From Costus lasius (Eukaryota > Streptophyta > Magnoliopsida > Zingiberales > Costaceae), in assembly GCA_027563935.2 (NCBI GenBank), contig CM050454.1:21139501-21203500 (forward strand): a stretch of 64,000 bases of DNA, in the 5' to 3' direction. The notes below the pieces were generated by a model. The model searched no databases and had not been told where the DNA came from. It saw only the letters and a program-made list of their open reading frames with translations. This document shows positions 11,023-23,361 of the stretch, piece by piece; within the stretch, counting starts at the first letter, position 1, and the number at the start of each line of letters is the position of its first letter. The translations under genes were made by a program, and so were the position numbers.

Positions 11023-12427
11023 TGATAGGGCCCCGACGGGCTGCTACCGCAAGTGCACGGTCAATCGCGTAATAAATAAGATCGAACCCACAGGGACTAG
11101 GGTCAAGTACTAACAAATCAGTCAATCGAAAGCTAGGTTAATGATTAATAGGAGAATGACTAATGTCCTAGAGCAAGTAATTAAACCAAAACAGATTAAA
11201 ATCAAGCAGAGAAGAAAGCAGAGCAATCAGGGTTTTACGATTATGAGAGAGGATCGGGGTTTTAGGTTTCACCACACTGAAGCATGTAGAGATATTAAAA
11301 CTTGATATTCTAATTAAGTTTTATCTAAGTTCTCAAGGTAATCCTTCCTATGGTACAGACGCGCTCTCTCTCAAGACACGGTCCGGTATCCGTCTTAACC
11401 CAAGTCTCCTACTCTCGTGGCTTACTAGGGTTAAGATGAATCCAATGGGATCTGTGAAGGATTAGGGTTCCTCGAGTGATTTCGAGTGCTCTCGCAACAA
11501 GAAATCACTAGTCCAGTCTAGGGGTTCCGAGTGTCAAGGTTCACCTCTCAGTCCTTCTCTTGACATCTAAAGCATGCATACATATGACCAGTATGTAAAC
11601 AAGAATTAAAACTTCCTAAACATGAATAAGAACAAAGACAAGTGAAGAAATATATAGATCAAACTTTAATATTCAACATTCATACAGTGGGCTACGCCCA
11701 AACCCCGAAAAGTAGAGTTACGCTACAGGATTCATCGTGTAATACATCAAATCTCTCATAAAAGTTAAATCAAACCAAAGGGAAGGGTAGATCGTCGATG
11801 GAAGAAGGCTGAGCGTGATCTTCCACGTTGGAACGAAGAGAAGAACTCGCCGGAACAGTGTTGTCGCCCAGAAAATCACCCCAAACCCTAAGGTCTCGCC
11901 GTTTTCAGTCGTTCTCCCTCGTTGCTTGACCAAATCTGATGATTTCAGTCCCAAAACGTTTGTGGCTAAGTTGGGAAGGTGCTCCCCAAATTTTGTCCAA
12001 TTCCCAGCCCGGAATAGAAAGTTACAAGCAAAATACCGGATGCCTATCGTGCTGTGCGTAACGATACACGGCCGTGCATGGGTGCACAGCCATGCCCGTG
12101 TACGGCTCGGTTAAGTGAATTCTGGCGACTTATGATGCACGGCCATGCATGGATGCACACCCATGGCCGTGTATGATGTAGAGGACTCCGATTGAGCTAA
12201 AAATTGGCGTATAGCTCCATCTCATCATGGGAAATCGTCTCATACCTTCAGATTCTCCAAATTCCATTGATTTTGAGGCCAAAAACCTACATTTCATTAA
12301 ACAGAGGAAAAGTGAAGGTTCTGAAGAATATGAAGCATTTAAATAAATAAATAAGATGAAACATGCATTTTGCTCTAAAATAATAATAAAATTAGGTGCC
12401 GAAATATCATATTTTTACATGTCATCA
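11023..12427 (-). repeat. AT1 5' LTR (1405 bp)
   Basis: Partner of 4025-5394. Its palindrome array (about 12060-12180) is longer than in the 3' LTR but has point changes, such as GGCCATGC where the 3' LTR keeps GGCCGTGC. Confidence 0.92.
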
Positions 12428-12858
12428 GTATACATATCGGTAATAGTCTCATGAGAAATCATTTTAAATAACTCATAATCATGCATCAACATACTAATTC
12501 TAGATTCTTTCACTTGAGAGGTACTTTCATGAGTTACCTCAAGCATATGCCAAATTGCATGAGCACTAGAACATGTAGAAATGCGATTAAATTCATTTTT
12601 ATTTAATGAACAATAAAAAGCATTTATAGCTTTAGCATTCAAAGTGTGTAACTTTCTTTCTTCTTGAGACCAAGTAGTACTACGTGTTGAGGGTGATTTA
12701 TAATCATTTTCAATTATCTCCCAAATATCTAATCCAAGTGATTGAAGTAAAATTTTCATTCTACATTTCCAATAGGTATAGTGTGTGCCATCAAACATAG
12801 GTGGACAAGTAGTAGAGTGTACTACAACATGTGTACATGATGCATCAAAAATAGCCAT
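12428..12858 (-). pseudogene. copia gag N-terminal part (UBN2-type)
   Basis: Starts at ATG 12858, about 40 bp inside the primer site. Recognisable copia gag blocks are PPMFDGTHYTYWKCRMKILLQ, LGLDIWEIIENDY, NAKAINAFYCSLNKNEF and ISTCSSAHAIWHMLEVTHE. The reading is open until 12428, where AT1 begins; the next codons are found at 4024 and below. The start was chosen because it directly follows the primer site and the typical N-terminal block comes next. Confidence 0.85.
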
Positions 12859-12900
12859 AAATAACTATAGGAAAAATAGTTAAGTTTTAACCTATAAACC

Positions 12901-12914
12901 AAACTCTGATACCA
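12901..12914 (-). other. copia primer-binding site, initiator tRNA-Met
   Basis: The minus strand reads TGGTATCAGAGTTT, beginning with the classic complement of the initiator tRNA-Met 3' end, two bases from the LTR edge at 12917. Confidence 0.9.
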
Positions 12915-12916
12915 AA

Positions 12917-15759
12917 TGAAAAGGAATTAACACACAAGAGCGGGGGGGGGGGGGGGGGGGGGGAGTGTTGAATTGTGTGTTGAACAATTTTTTTTTAACT
13001 TTATAATTTTTTTACAATCTAGATAAAAGAGAATAAAGATAACTATAATAATTGAGATAAAGCTATGTTATGAAGAACTACACTTATGAGATTTACCTAA
13101 TAACTAATAGCACTAATTTATAAGCATGAAATTCAAAGCAACACAAATAGGCAATGCAAACAAGTGATTTATAGTGGTTCAACCCCAATGACTACATCCA
13201 CTACCTAGGCTCCCTACCTAGGATTTCAAACACCCCACTAGTTTTATGTTCTTCTTTAATTGAGGTTTACACTAAGTGGTTTCACCTTTCTCCCAAGGGA
13301 ACCACTTCTCTAAACCCTAAATACATGAAGTAAAATAAACTAACTAACTATGAGGTCTCTTCCAAGAGCACCTCCAATACTTAGTAAAATACAACAAATT
13401 CAATACAAGAACTAAAACACAAATCAAGAGGGGAAAGAAATGCTCATTCAAAGCCAAGACTCCTCTTGATGAATTTCTCCTAGAGTGCTTAATCTCCTCT
13501 TTTGAAAAAGCTCTTTTTGAATGATGAGGGCTTTAAAAAAATTTCTAGGTTTCAAGATCTTCAAGAGAAAAGGAAGCTCTTTGGGGCATCAATGGTTTGG
13601 AAGATCATGTAAAAAGGTTCTAGGGCTTTTGAGAATATTTTTATATCATTTTTGGGGTTACAAAACGGCTAGAATTAAAGAAATAGCCATTGGAGGTCGA
13701 AAAGGCTTGGTTTGGGCCAATTCAGCCTGGTTTGGTTCGGCTTGGTTCGGACTGCATTTATTGTTCAAATTGATTTGGCTCGTTTGAGCACATTTGAAGT
13801 CCGAATTGAGTGCTGTTGAATCATTGGAAAGCTTAGAGAGTCTATGATGCGTTGTATTTAGACCACATTTTGCCTATATTTTATACTATTTTTTAGGCTT
13901 AATAGCATGATTTTGTGCTAATTTTTATATTTTTACTTCACTTGGCACAGAATCTTCACTTTTCTTGATTTTATTAAAAATATAGGTAAAAACGCACAAA
14001 AATGAAGGATTTTGCGAGTTTTAAAGCCACAACATGATTCTTGAGGAGATTACGAACTTACATATCAAATTTGGAGTGAAAGTAGTGAAGATTTCAACAT
14101 TTACGGCCGTGGCCATAATTATGGAGTCGACCATAATTTTGGCGTTGAGCGAAAGGCGAAAAACAACTAAGTATGCCAACACACAGAAACTTTCACGGGT
14201 GAAGCCGTAAATCCATTGCGGTCCGTGAAAATTTCTGTGAACAAAGGCATGTACACACAGAAGCTTTTATGGCCTTGGCCGTAAACTCATCACGGACCGT
14301 AAAAATTGCCGCCTGACGAATTTTTCACTCGATTCTTTCTCGATTCGAACCGGATTTGAACCAAACTTTGCAGAAAAGTTCCATCAAGGGTTCCGAACCA
14401 GTTTAGGTATAAAAGGGAGGATTTTTTTGAAGGTTTGGAGAGCTTTTTCGGATGAACACCATCGGCAGCGGCAAATAGGGGCGAAAGTTGATTTTCGAGT
14501 AGATTCCGGCAAGATTTCATGCAAAAGATTAGTTTTACTTGCTCTTCTTCATCATCAGATCGAGGGGAAGCACGTTTAATTGTTATCTTAGTGATTTTTC
14601 CGTGATCTTTAGAAGATTCTTACTTGTTCATCACATAAACATGTTTTCCTTTAAGAACATAAGTGAGTAGACTTTTATTTTGGGATTAAGGGATTAGCCC
14701 GCTGACTTTTATGAATTAATCTTCATTCATACTCTTTTATATGATTGCACTATCATGATTTGATTAAAGTTGTGTTTTTTTCATAATTTACCTTGGCCAC
14801 GTATAATTGCGTATTAGACGTTGCAAGAAGTACCGAGAGGTGAATCGCAACGTCCGATCCATTTTAATCGAACCTTCGAATCTAATCACGGGAGTAGAAT
14901 GGATTCGTCTGAAGGATTTAACTAGCTTTTCATAGAACTTAATGGGCTTAGTTATGTCAACTGTCACGAGAGTAGGGAGTTAGCGTAATTAAGTACTATA
15001 TTACGCTCCGGGAGGAGGTAGTACGTACATTAGGAAAAGTTCCTTTCATGATAGATACTTTCTATTGATAGAGCCATCTTTATATGATTCATATTTGTTA
15101 GTGTGGTGAAATCCTAACATCCTGTTCTTCCTAAAATTGAAACCCCCTTAACGCTGTTTCTGATATTGCTTGTGCTTAGAGTTCAACACAACCCATCATT
15201 TGGTTCTGTCTAGATTAAAACGAGTTGAAAAGTTAGTAATTAACCACCTAATCCTCATTGGGAACGATAATCTTTTTATTACTTCGATAAATCCATGCAC
15301 TTGTGGATCGTATCAGTCTACTTTCTAAATATACTAGTTTCTTAAAATTTTGGCAAGGAAAAAAAATATGGTTTTGGGGTTAAATACTACAGAAAGGTCA
15401 AAAATATGAAAGATTTGGTTCAATGATATGAGTAAATTTTAGAAAACAAGATGATCAAAGGTGTATTCAAGGAATTTTGGTAGAAAGAGTTATCAAATAA
15501 GAAGTAATTTAAATACTTTACATTTATCTAAGGAATAAAAAATAAAACTATAAAAAATAAGTCTTGATCACCATAAGAGTTCAATCTCCTTCTTAATGTG
15601 GATGAAAGTTGAAATGAACTTGAGCCTGAACTTCATAAATCATCCACCATCTTCAACCTAAATAAGATACTCAAGAGATAATGTTAGTAAAGTGGTTTGT
15701 TATTATCAAAACATATTGGAATAGATTAAAGACCAAGATAATAAAACCTTAGGCCAACA
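12917..15759 (-). repeat. copia 5' LTR (about 1.37 kb) interrupted by a solo LTR
   Basis: The minus strand starts TGTTGGCCTAAGG at 15759 and ends TTCCTTTTCA at 12917. Subtracting the solo LTR at 13845-15315 and one 5-bp duplication leaves about 1367 bp. The LTR contains an uninterrupted run of 22 G at 12942-12963. The flanking duplication cannot be checked because the partner LTR lies outside the window. Confidence 0.82.
13845..15315 (+). mobile_element. Solo LTR, Athila-like, plus strand (1471 bp)
   Basis: It starts TGATGCG, ends GTATCA, and is flanked by GTCTA at 13840-13844 and 15316-15320. The right end carries ATTACTTCGATAAATCC and GCACTTGTGG, the reverse complement of the block at the left edge of the minus-strand Athila-like LTRs, so it is oriented plus. 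A small palindrome set around ACGGCCGTGGCC and GGCCGTAAA lies at 14100-14310. No internal region remains, as after LTR-LTR recombination. Confidence 0.9.
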
Positions 15760-16739
15760 ATATCATAGTGGATAAGGGACAGCTATGATGTACTTGAGAC
15801 TGACATATGCGCTAGTTGAGCATGGGTTGCTAGCGCAGGCATATGGGTATATCAAGGTAGATATACTGGATCGACCCACTATGAGAATTTGACTTAGTGT
15901 CACAGGTCAAATCTCATAGTGATAGAGGTACACTTGCCATCGAGTTGAGGTCATTGATATCTCTATATGACAAATGGTGTACTTTGATACAATCTAATGC
16001 TCTGCTGTTGCAGGGGAGTCATAACGGTTGTTATTGAGTATATCACGAACCATATGAGAGATTCAATGAGCCAATAGAGGATTTACCTCTTCCTTGGGAG
16101 GAAGCTTGATATCCATGGGCACCACATATGGATGCATAACTGAAAGTATATGGTCATACCTAGGTGAGAACCTGATTTAGTCATGACCATTAGATTAGGT
16201 TAAACAAGTGTGACACACTTGTCCATTCAGGATATTAGCTTGGAAAAAGGACTAGAGTGTACATATACTTTCTCACAGTTTTAGGGGATGTCGATGATGA
16301 CTCCATTCTGATGACTTGGGTAGCAATTATGTACTGCTAGATGCCACTCATTGCTTATGACGACTTAAGGTTATCATTCTTAACGTTTAAGGAACCTATA
16401 AGGTCGCACACTTAGACACTCGAAATCTCATATTGATCGAGTTGCCTATGATCGAGTCATTTGGTTGATTCAAATCAGTTTGAAAATTCGATGCATTGCA
16501 GATGCATCTGATGAGTTGGGGATGACATTATGGAGTGTTGTTGCATTTTGACTTTAGTTGACCCCGGTTGACCCTCTAGGTGACCACATTTGACCTCAAT
16601 GGACTAGGTCAAGTCGATGGGTCAAATGTTGTATTTAAGCTCCGAATTTGAGCACATTCTATCCTTATATTAAGGTATATTATTTCATAAGTAAATTAGT
16701 ATGAACAATACTTTCATTTGTTAAATCAACAACATAAAA
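15760..16739. other. Unassigned non-coding sequence between copia LTR and Harbinger
   Basis: About 1 kb without a convincing ORF. The base composition and phrases such as ACACTTGTCC repeats suggest decayed LTR or untranslated retroelement sequence, but I find no paired ends. The final bases TTGCAG before 16746 look like the splice acceptor of the Harbinger transposase. Confidence 0.4.
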
Positions 16740-17460
16740 TTGCAGGATTGTTTAGAAGCTATTGACGGGACGAATATCTGTGTAAGAGTACCTTATAGGG
16801 ACGCACCTAGATTTAGGGGAAGAAAGGACTGGCCAAAGATGAATGTTTTGGCAACATATTCCTTTGATATGAAATTTACTTACGTCCTTCTTGGGTGGGA
16901 AGGAATAACATCTGATTCATAAATATTAAAAGATGCTCTCACTAGATCTAATAGCTTAAAGATTCCTGATGGTAAATTTCATGACTTCGTTCACTAAAAA
17001 CCACACTTGTTAGTCTTAGTTTTTTTTATTAACATACATATTATTATTATAGGAAAATATTATTTAGGTGAAGCTAGATTCGGAATAAAAAGTTATCTTA
17101 TCACACCTTATAGAGGAGTCTATTATCACTTGAAAGAATATTCAAAGCATGCTCCATAAAATGCAGCTGAACTTTTCAACCATTGGCATTCATCTGCTCG
17201 TAACATTATTGAAAGAGCTTTGGCTGTCCTTAAAGAGAGATTTCCAATTATAACAAGTGAGACCGGACCTTGTTATCCTATTAGCACACAAGTTCAAATT
17301 ATCCTAGCTTGCTGTGTGTTGCATAACTACTTAATAGGTGTTGATCCTAATGCAAGCATGATTGATGAAGTTGATGAGGAAATAGAAAATACAATAAGAC
17401 AAAGATGCTTCTAGTAGGGATAGACAAGATGAAGATGCTAACAATGGGATTATAATGCAT
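16740..17460 (+). pseudogene. PIF/Harbinger transposase (DDE_Tnp_4) pseudogene with one visible intron
   Basis: Exon 1 (from about 16746, after a TTGCAG acceptor, to 16971) encodes DCLEAIDGTNICVRVP, FRGRKDWPKMNVLATYSFDMKFTYVL and GWEGITSDS. The AIDGTNI block supplies the first catalytic Asp. A TAA at 16918-16920 interrupts just after it. A GT-AG intron (16972-17052, 81 bp) joins PDG to KYYLGEARFGIK. Exon 2 holds TPYRGVYYHLKEYS, a stop near 17158, NIIERALAVLKERFPI with the Glu-containing block, and QIILACCVLHNYL. The N-terminal exon is missing. This family cuts and pastes DNA, normally at TWA targets; two stops and the missing start make this copy inactive. Confidence 0.88.
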
Positions 17461-17692
17461 ATTATAGATCAAGACTATTGTTTCTATGCATAGCTCCTTC
17501 CTACTTTATTATACTTTCATATTTACTACTTCAAGTGATGTACTATGTTATTTGTACTTTGATATTTATGTTTTCTTTCATGCAATGAGTAATGTTGACT
17601 TTTATAATGATTAATGTTATATGTTTTTTACCTTTACTTTTGCAATGATTCATTGTTTTAACCAAATAAAACTAATTTTATTTTAATGTAAG

Positions 17693-18213
17693 ATGAGTAA
17701 AAGAGGAAAGTCTACTGAAAGGTCAAAGAAGGAGAATATCAAGTGGACTGAACAAATGGATAATGTCTTCATAGATGCCATGCTTGAACAACAAGCAAGA
17801 GAGTTTCGAGTTGACGGTACTTTCACGTTAACTGCATATAAAAATATGCTTTCTACACGTGTACAAGCATTTGGCATTGTTTTATCAAAAGATCATCTAA
17901 AAAATAGAATCAAAACACTAAAAACTAGTTTCAGCACATGCCATGAGTTATTCGAAAACAAAAGTGGTATATCATGGTCCAATGAAACATAAATGTTTGA
18001 AGTTGACGACCAAGTTTGGGATGATCTAATATCAGTATGTTGTCATTTGTTCACTTGTGGTTGTTTTATGTTTTGTATGCATGTTTATTAATTTTGTTGT
18101 ATTTACAGGCTAATCTTCTTATGAGGAGATGGAGGAGCACACTAGTTTACAATTATGATGAGTTGGATGATCTCTTCTCAAAGATAGAGCTATTGGAAGC
18201 ATATCTAGCACAT
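17693..18213 (+). pseudogene. Harbinger second protein (Myb/SANT-like), 5' part
   Basis: From ATG 17693: NIKWTEQMDNVFIDAMLEQQA, FTLTAYKNMLSTRVQAFGI, LSKDHLKNRIKTLKTSF. This is the Myb/SANT-like protein that accompanies PIF/Harbinger transposases and helps them bind the ends. A TAA replaces the Trp codon after SNET (near 17990), the frame continues as MFEVDDQVWDDLIS, then a GT-AG intron (about 18033-18108) leads to ANLLMRRWRSTLVYNYDELDDLF. At 18213 the frame is cut by element A, and the rest is found at 55834. Same strand as the transposase, about 230 bp downstream. Confidence 0.8.
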
Positions 18214-20114
18214 TGACGCAGCGGAACGGATAGGAGGGGTTGTCCTTAGAGCTGTACTCTAGCAAGGTGGAAACGATGATGCTGAAAGCCGTGAGAGGGT
18301 CTTCAGACGAGGGAAAGAAAATCGCGTCAGAGGGAAAACTAGGGAAAACCGATAAAAAATATAATACCCTCAAAAATAAAAAGAATGGGGTGTGACAAAA
18401 TCCATGCCGCTAAGACGCGACTTGAGCAATACCGGTGAGCCGAAAAAACCAAGGCATGACTAAACTGAAACTACTAACCTTGCGGTAGAGCCAAATTTCC
18501 TTGCATGCATGCGCAACTAGTTCCCTTCACGACGCTGCGAGTGGGAGGGCGTTCGCACGCCCTAGGTGAGACGGAGAGTGGCACGCTCCCGACTGGGCAC
18601 CAAGGGAGGTGAGAGTTGGAAGAAGCTGCAGGACACTCGAGAGAACAACAAGTGAACAAGAAGAGGAGCCTGATGCGATTCGGTATCACTTTGGCCCTTT
18701 TGATTGAATGAAAATTGCAGTACAGAAGAAGGAATGGGAGGACTCACAGGCGAGTCTCCTGGAGTTTGCTGAACCTAGACCTTTGCATGGGGGAAGGTTG
18801 CTACTACAACAAAGCTGAAGAAAACACAAACCCTCAGCCCTCTTTTATAGATCAAGAGGGGTGGGGAGACACATGACAAGCACATGAGGGTTGTTGGAGA
18901 AGCCAACAACCTCTAACTTCCTAAAAGAGGGTCAAGATGAGCTCTAACAAACTGAAAAGCAAAGTACCAACTTCCTACAGGGAATATGCTAATAGGGCTG
19001 GCACATGGGCTGGAATTCCTGGGCCGTTGTCCGGGTTGAGTTTATCCGCTAAACTATTTCGGAGTAAGCCACCACGAAGCACCAAAACTTGTTGATCGTG
19101 GGCTGGTGTTGGACGTTGTTGGAGGTCTTGTGGGCCGAGTTGAGGACCCAGTTGTGATAACGGTCAGTGGGGGGCTCTTGCGGTGGTCCTCGGGAAAGAT
19201 TCGCCATGGGAATAGGGTGGAGGGACTCCGTGGAGGCAGTAGATGGACTGAGAATCCCTACATATCGGTCTGGAGGATGTGAGGAATGCTGCGAGCATTG
19301 AACAACGTGCTGAACGGAGCTTTTCTGCACTTCTGGACAAATTAAGGAAGGGGTGTAATTTTTTTTACAGGCCGTCATTTCGGGTGAAATCTAGGCAGCG
19401 GCTTCAGAGTTCTTCCACACTTATGGGCAAATTACAGCAGGGGTGTAATTTTTTTATAGGCCGTAAGTTCGGTTGAAATCTGGGCAAAGGGTTTTACACT
19501 AGGGTGTAATATTTTTCACAGGCTGTAATTTTTGCTGGAAAACTGGCAGAAGTTTCTAGGCACACTAGGCATTTTACACTGGGGGTGTAATATTTTTTAC
19601 AGGTTATAATTTTGGCTGGAAAACTGGCAGAAGGTTCTGGGCATTCTGGGCAGTTTACACTGGGGGTGTAATGTTTTAACAGGTTATAATTTAGCTAGTT
19701 TCTAGTCAGAGGCTTTTATACCGGGCGTGTAATATTTTTCACAAGCTGTAATTTCGGTTGGAAAACTAGCAGAAACCTCTGTTTGGGCTGCAGAATCCTC
19801 TGTTTGGGCTGCAGAAACCACCGTTTTGGCTGAAAATTTGTAGGGTCTCCTTGAGGCTCTGTAGAAGCTTCCCAAGTGTCTCCCAAGGGTGTTGGGTCAC
19901 ACCTAATGTAAAATGAGATTTAAGCCCAAGAGTATCCCTTAGGTAAGTGGCTCCTTAATGATGGATTTTATGTTAAAAGCAAGGTTCTTAATGGGAGTAG
20001 GAGTTTTCATGCGCTTCTAGATGTGAGGGGAGATGGAATGACAATAGCTGAGGCCCCCTTTAGGGAAGGGGGCCAAGTTCCCTCTTCGGCTGCTCAACAA
20101 TTAGTGGTTGTGAC

Positions 20115-22181
20115 TGTTGTATACCAACAAGTAGGTAAACAAAACTAATTTATGAAGTCGCAACCAAAACTGATCATATGGCACATAGGGACTTGTCACC
20201 CCCTGATACGGCTCCAAAAACATGTTGAGTTACCACACTTGTTGTTATCTCCGCAAGTGCATGGATAATCGAAGTAATAAAGAAAAATATCGGACCCACA
20301 GAGACCTATGTTGTCAAGTACCAAATAATTGATTTCTTCCTATCTAGGCAATCGAATAAAAGTAGAGTAAAGATCGAAAACACACGGGAAAATACTATAA
20401 GGGAGAAGCTGGGACTAGGGTTTCATTCACTTTAATTTTCATGACTAGATAAATAAGGATATTCATTAATCAAATTCTATTATGATAAAGGCATAATTTA
20501 CTTTATAAGGAGATTAACTCACTTTCGTGCAGATAACCATGCAGAGACCAATCTTCGCTTTCGCGCAAGATTTATCCCAAGCTAATGATAAGTAAATCAT
20601 CAAATAAAGAACTCGAGGATCACTTTCGTGCATCCGAGTTCTAAGTTGATCGCCTCGACTGGAAACTCAAGGATCACTTTCGTGCATCCGAGTCTCAACA
20701 CAAGTTCTACCTATGGTTCTCCAACGTTCCGATCCTCACTTTCGTGCAAGATCTCCACGTTTGACACAATAACTCAATCCTAAGTTTATAATTATCATCA
20801 TGGCAATTTAAACTACTAAAATAAAGAAATAAGAACTTAACCTAATTTCTTACGGTGAGTTCCTATTAATCAATTTCAGTGTTCCAAGTTCTCAAGAAAA
20901 TCACCTTTCGGTCCTTATTGCGAAAACTCTAAATCATGATGACAAAAAGTAAACTAAGGAGAATCTTAGAGCAATAATTGCATAGGTAAAATTATCAAAA
21001 TAGAATAATCATGATGAAAATAAAAAGTATCTAGTCATTAAGAAAATTAAAGGGAATTACTCCCCCATGTCCCAAAGAGTGTTTAAGCTAGCATGGTGAA
21101 GAAAATACAATATTACATTGTTTAAGAAGATCAGAAATCAAAGGAAAACAGGTTTTAGGAAAATACACCATGGCTGTGAAATTAAACACAGCCGTAATTT
21201 GCCGTAATTTGCAAAGGGGGCGCTGTGAATAGTGTCGGCGCCTCCTTTTTCCTCGATTTTCTCCTTCAATTGATCTCCTTTTGTTCTCAAACCTCTGGTA
21301 CATTGTCTCCTCCTCTAGGCGAAGCTTCAGTATGAATTTCATGACCGGAGATGCTCTAGATTTGTCGCGGTGGCGAAACCCTAGGTGGCGGTGTGTAACT
21401 CGATTTCTCCCTATACAGTTGATGAAAATTGGGGCTTTTGGTGTCTTCGTGATCCTCTCGTCGAAAGCTCTCCTTCTTCTTCTTAGGACATCAAGTTTAA
21501 AGGTCTGGATCGTCCGAAATCTTTTCCGCAAAATTGACTGTGGAGTCTCGTTCAAAAGCAGAAATATGACAATGTAATATTTCACGGCAGTGCCGTAAAA
21601 TCGGTCGCTTTTTTTGATCTGATGTTTTCTGGACAATACGACACTGTAAAATGGTTCACGACACTGCTGTAAAATTGGCTAAACTCTTTGGTCGAATTCG
21701 TCTGGAAAATACGGCCTGTGTCAAAGTTTACGGCAGTGTCATAATTTCAGCAATTTTCTTTGTTCTGAATGCGCTTTAAAATACGGTAGTGTTAAGTTTT
21801 ATGGTAGTGCCGTATTTTTCATTAAACCTTCTGGTCGGAAATTCCACCAATTTACGGCAGTGCTCTGATATTACGGTAGTGTACGGAAATACGGTACCGT
21901 AATATAAAATACGGCACTACCGTATTTTAGTGTTTTGCTCTGATTTGCGTGAATTTTGTCAGGTGATCTCCTCTTGATGATGGTAACTCTTCCATGTCTT
22001 TGATTTTGCTCGAAAATGCCTCAAAATAGTGCTTTTTACCTGAAAATCATGAAAAACCAAAATAGAAGTAGATTTTGCAATATTTGATAAATTTAGAATA
22101 AAAATAAGCAAAAGATCTTCAATTTAGCATGAAAGGATATATAAAATGATACAAAATATACTATATATTTTGGTGTCATCA
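20115..22181 (-). repeat. Element C 3' LTR
   Basis: Very similar along its length to 28724-30795. It has the GGATCACTTTCGTGCATCC motif at 20617 and 20671 and a palindrome array at about 21165-21935. Confidence 0.92.
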
Positions 22182-23361
22182 AAATACATAAGGCTAATTT
22201 TGCTTGTCCTCAAGCAAAAATCAAAAATTGATTAAAAGAAAAACCTTTTCATGCTCAATAAATATCTAAAATACAATCATCAATGAAAAATTTCATCAAT
22301 TGTTTTATAAAACTTCAAATAAATATATTATTCTTAGAACTCAACCCTCTAGATCCACAATTTAATCAAATAAAACTTTGCAACTCGTATAATAATTAGA
22401 ATTTTCAATCTCAAGACTTCACCTAATTTTAGTTCAAATCTATCATGCTTTTGTTTACAGGAATTAGGTTTCCAAGATCTTTTTCCACACATAATTTTTT
22501 TTATTCATTTTATTTTTGCATAGATGGCATGTACCCACATAGATACATACTTTTTATTTTTGACTTCAACTCTTTTCTTCGGTACCACTATCAATTTTGC
22601 ATAGTGCCAAGTAGAGGAGTCTTATTCTTTTTCTCTCTCATTATCTTTTGGACATAGACTTCAACACATGTCTTAGGTACCACTATCAATTTTACATAGT
22701 GCCAAGTAGGTGAGTCTCTCACTATTTTTATGGATCTTGAATTCTTATTTCCCAACAAATACCAAAAATAGACTAAACATCTACTAGGTTGATAAATTGA
22801 TCTCAATTCTCAAATCATACTCATATACTCATTTTATTCAAAAGAATAGTTTCACTTTTAGATTTTATCCCTCAAATAATATATCTACCCAAAATTTCAT
22901 GCATCAAGCAATGTCAAATTTCAAAAATAGATATGCATTGAAGAAATAAATCTAACATGATAGGGTTTGTCTCTAATCATGAACTTGAATGTATTCATCA
23001 TCAATCAAGTCATCAACAATATAAATCAAGAGTATACTCATCATCATCAAATATCACAATATCATATCATCAAAAAAATATAGAAAATATATCATCATGT
23101 ATACTACAACCATATCGAAGATAAATCACCAGAATATCGAAATATCATAATACAACCCCATTGAAATAGTTTAAATCAGTATCATCATAATCATCATACA
23201 ACCACATCGAAAAGAAAAATAAGCATGTGAAATAGAATAGCAGTGGCGGCGGTCATAAAGGTGTAGAAGCATCATCCTTCCCTTCATCACATGAAACATC
23301 AATAAGATATAGAAAATAAAGTATAACAAAGAAGTAAGGGAAGATGATACTCACAAAACAT
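22182..23361 (-). other. Element C 3' non-coding region with hairpins
   Basis: No gene seen. A perfect 10-bp inverted repeat TTTTTGCTTG/CAAGCAAAAA with a 4-nt loop lies at 22197-22220, 16 bp from the 3' LTR. Two copies of a block GGTACCACTAT...ATAGTGCCAAG follow (22581-22611 and 22676-22706). The rest is AT-rich with ATCATCATC-like stretches (about 22980-23170). Confidence 0.65.

Larger units (their letters stand above)
4025..12427 (-). mobile_element. AT1: complete Athila-like Ty3/gypsy element without pol
   Basis: Target duplication GTATA lies at 4020-4024 and 12428-12432, inside copia gag. LTRs are 4025-5394 (3') and 11023-12427 (5'), starting TGATAGGG and ending ATGTCATCA. The primer site for tRNA-Asp (10999-11016) is intact, the usual choice of Athila elements. 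Order on the minus strand: gag-protease (10846-8426), a spacer with palindromes (8425-7629), an Athila-type second ORF (7628 to about 6390), and a 3' non-coding region. No RT, RNase H or integrase motif is seen in any frame, so the element is non-autonomous. The LTRs are close copies differing mainly by small indels: the 3' LTR lacks about 12 bp near 4205 and about 24 bp near 5063 that the 5' LTR has. Confidence 0.92.
1..15759 (-). mobile_element. Ty1/copia LTR retrotransposon, 5' part, interrupted (SIRE/Maximus-like)
   Basis: Reading from right to left: 5' LTR (15759-12917), tRNA-Met primer site (12914-12901), gag start (12858), gag remainder (3465-4024 and 914-1483), then protease, GAG-pre-integrase and integrase (939-1), leaving the window at the left edge. 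The coding order and strand are continuous once three insertions are removed: a truncated Athila-like LTR near 1484-3464, element AT1 at 4025-12427, and a solo LTR at 13845-15315. RT, RNase H and the 3' LTR must lie to the left. Every coding segment carries lesions, so it is dead. The SIRE/Maximus assignment rests on the long LTR and on gag and protease resemblance, and is an inference. Confidence 0.85.

Noticed and set aside
17683..17877. Minus-strand ORF opposite the Myb/SANT-like protein
   Set aside because: Shadow of the plus-strand Harbinger reading frame.
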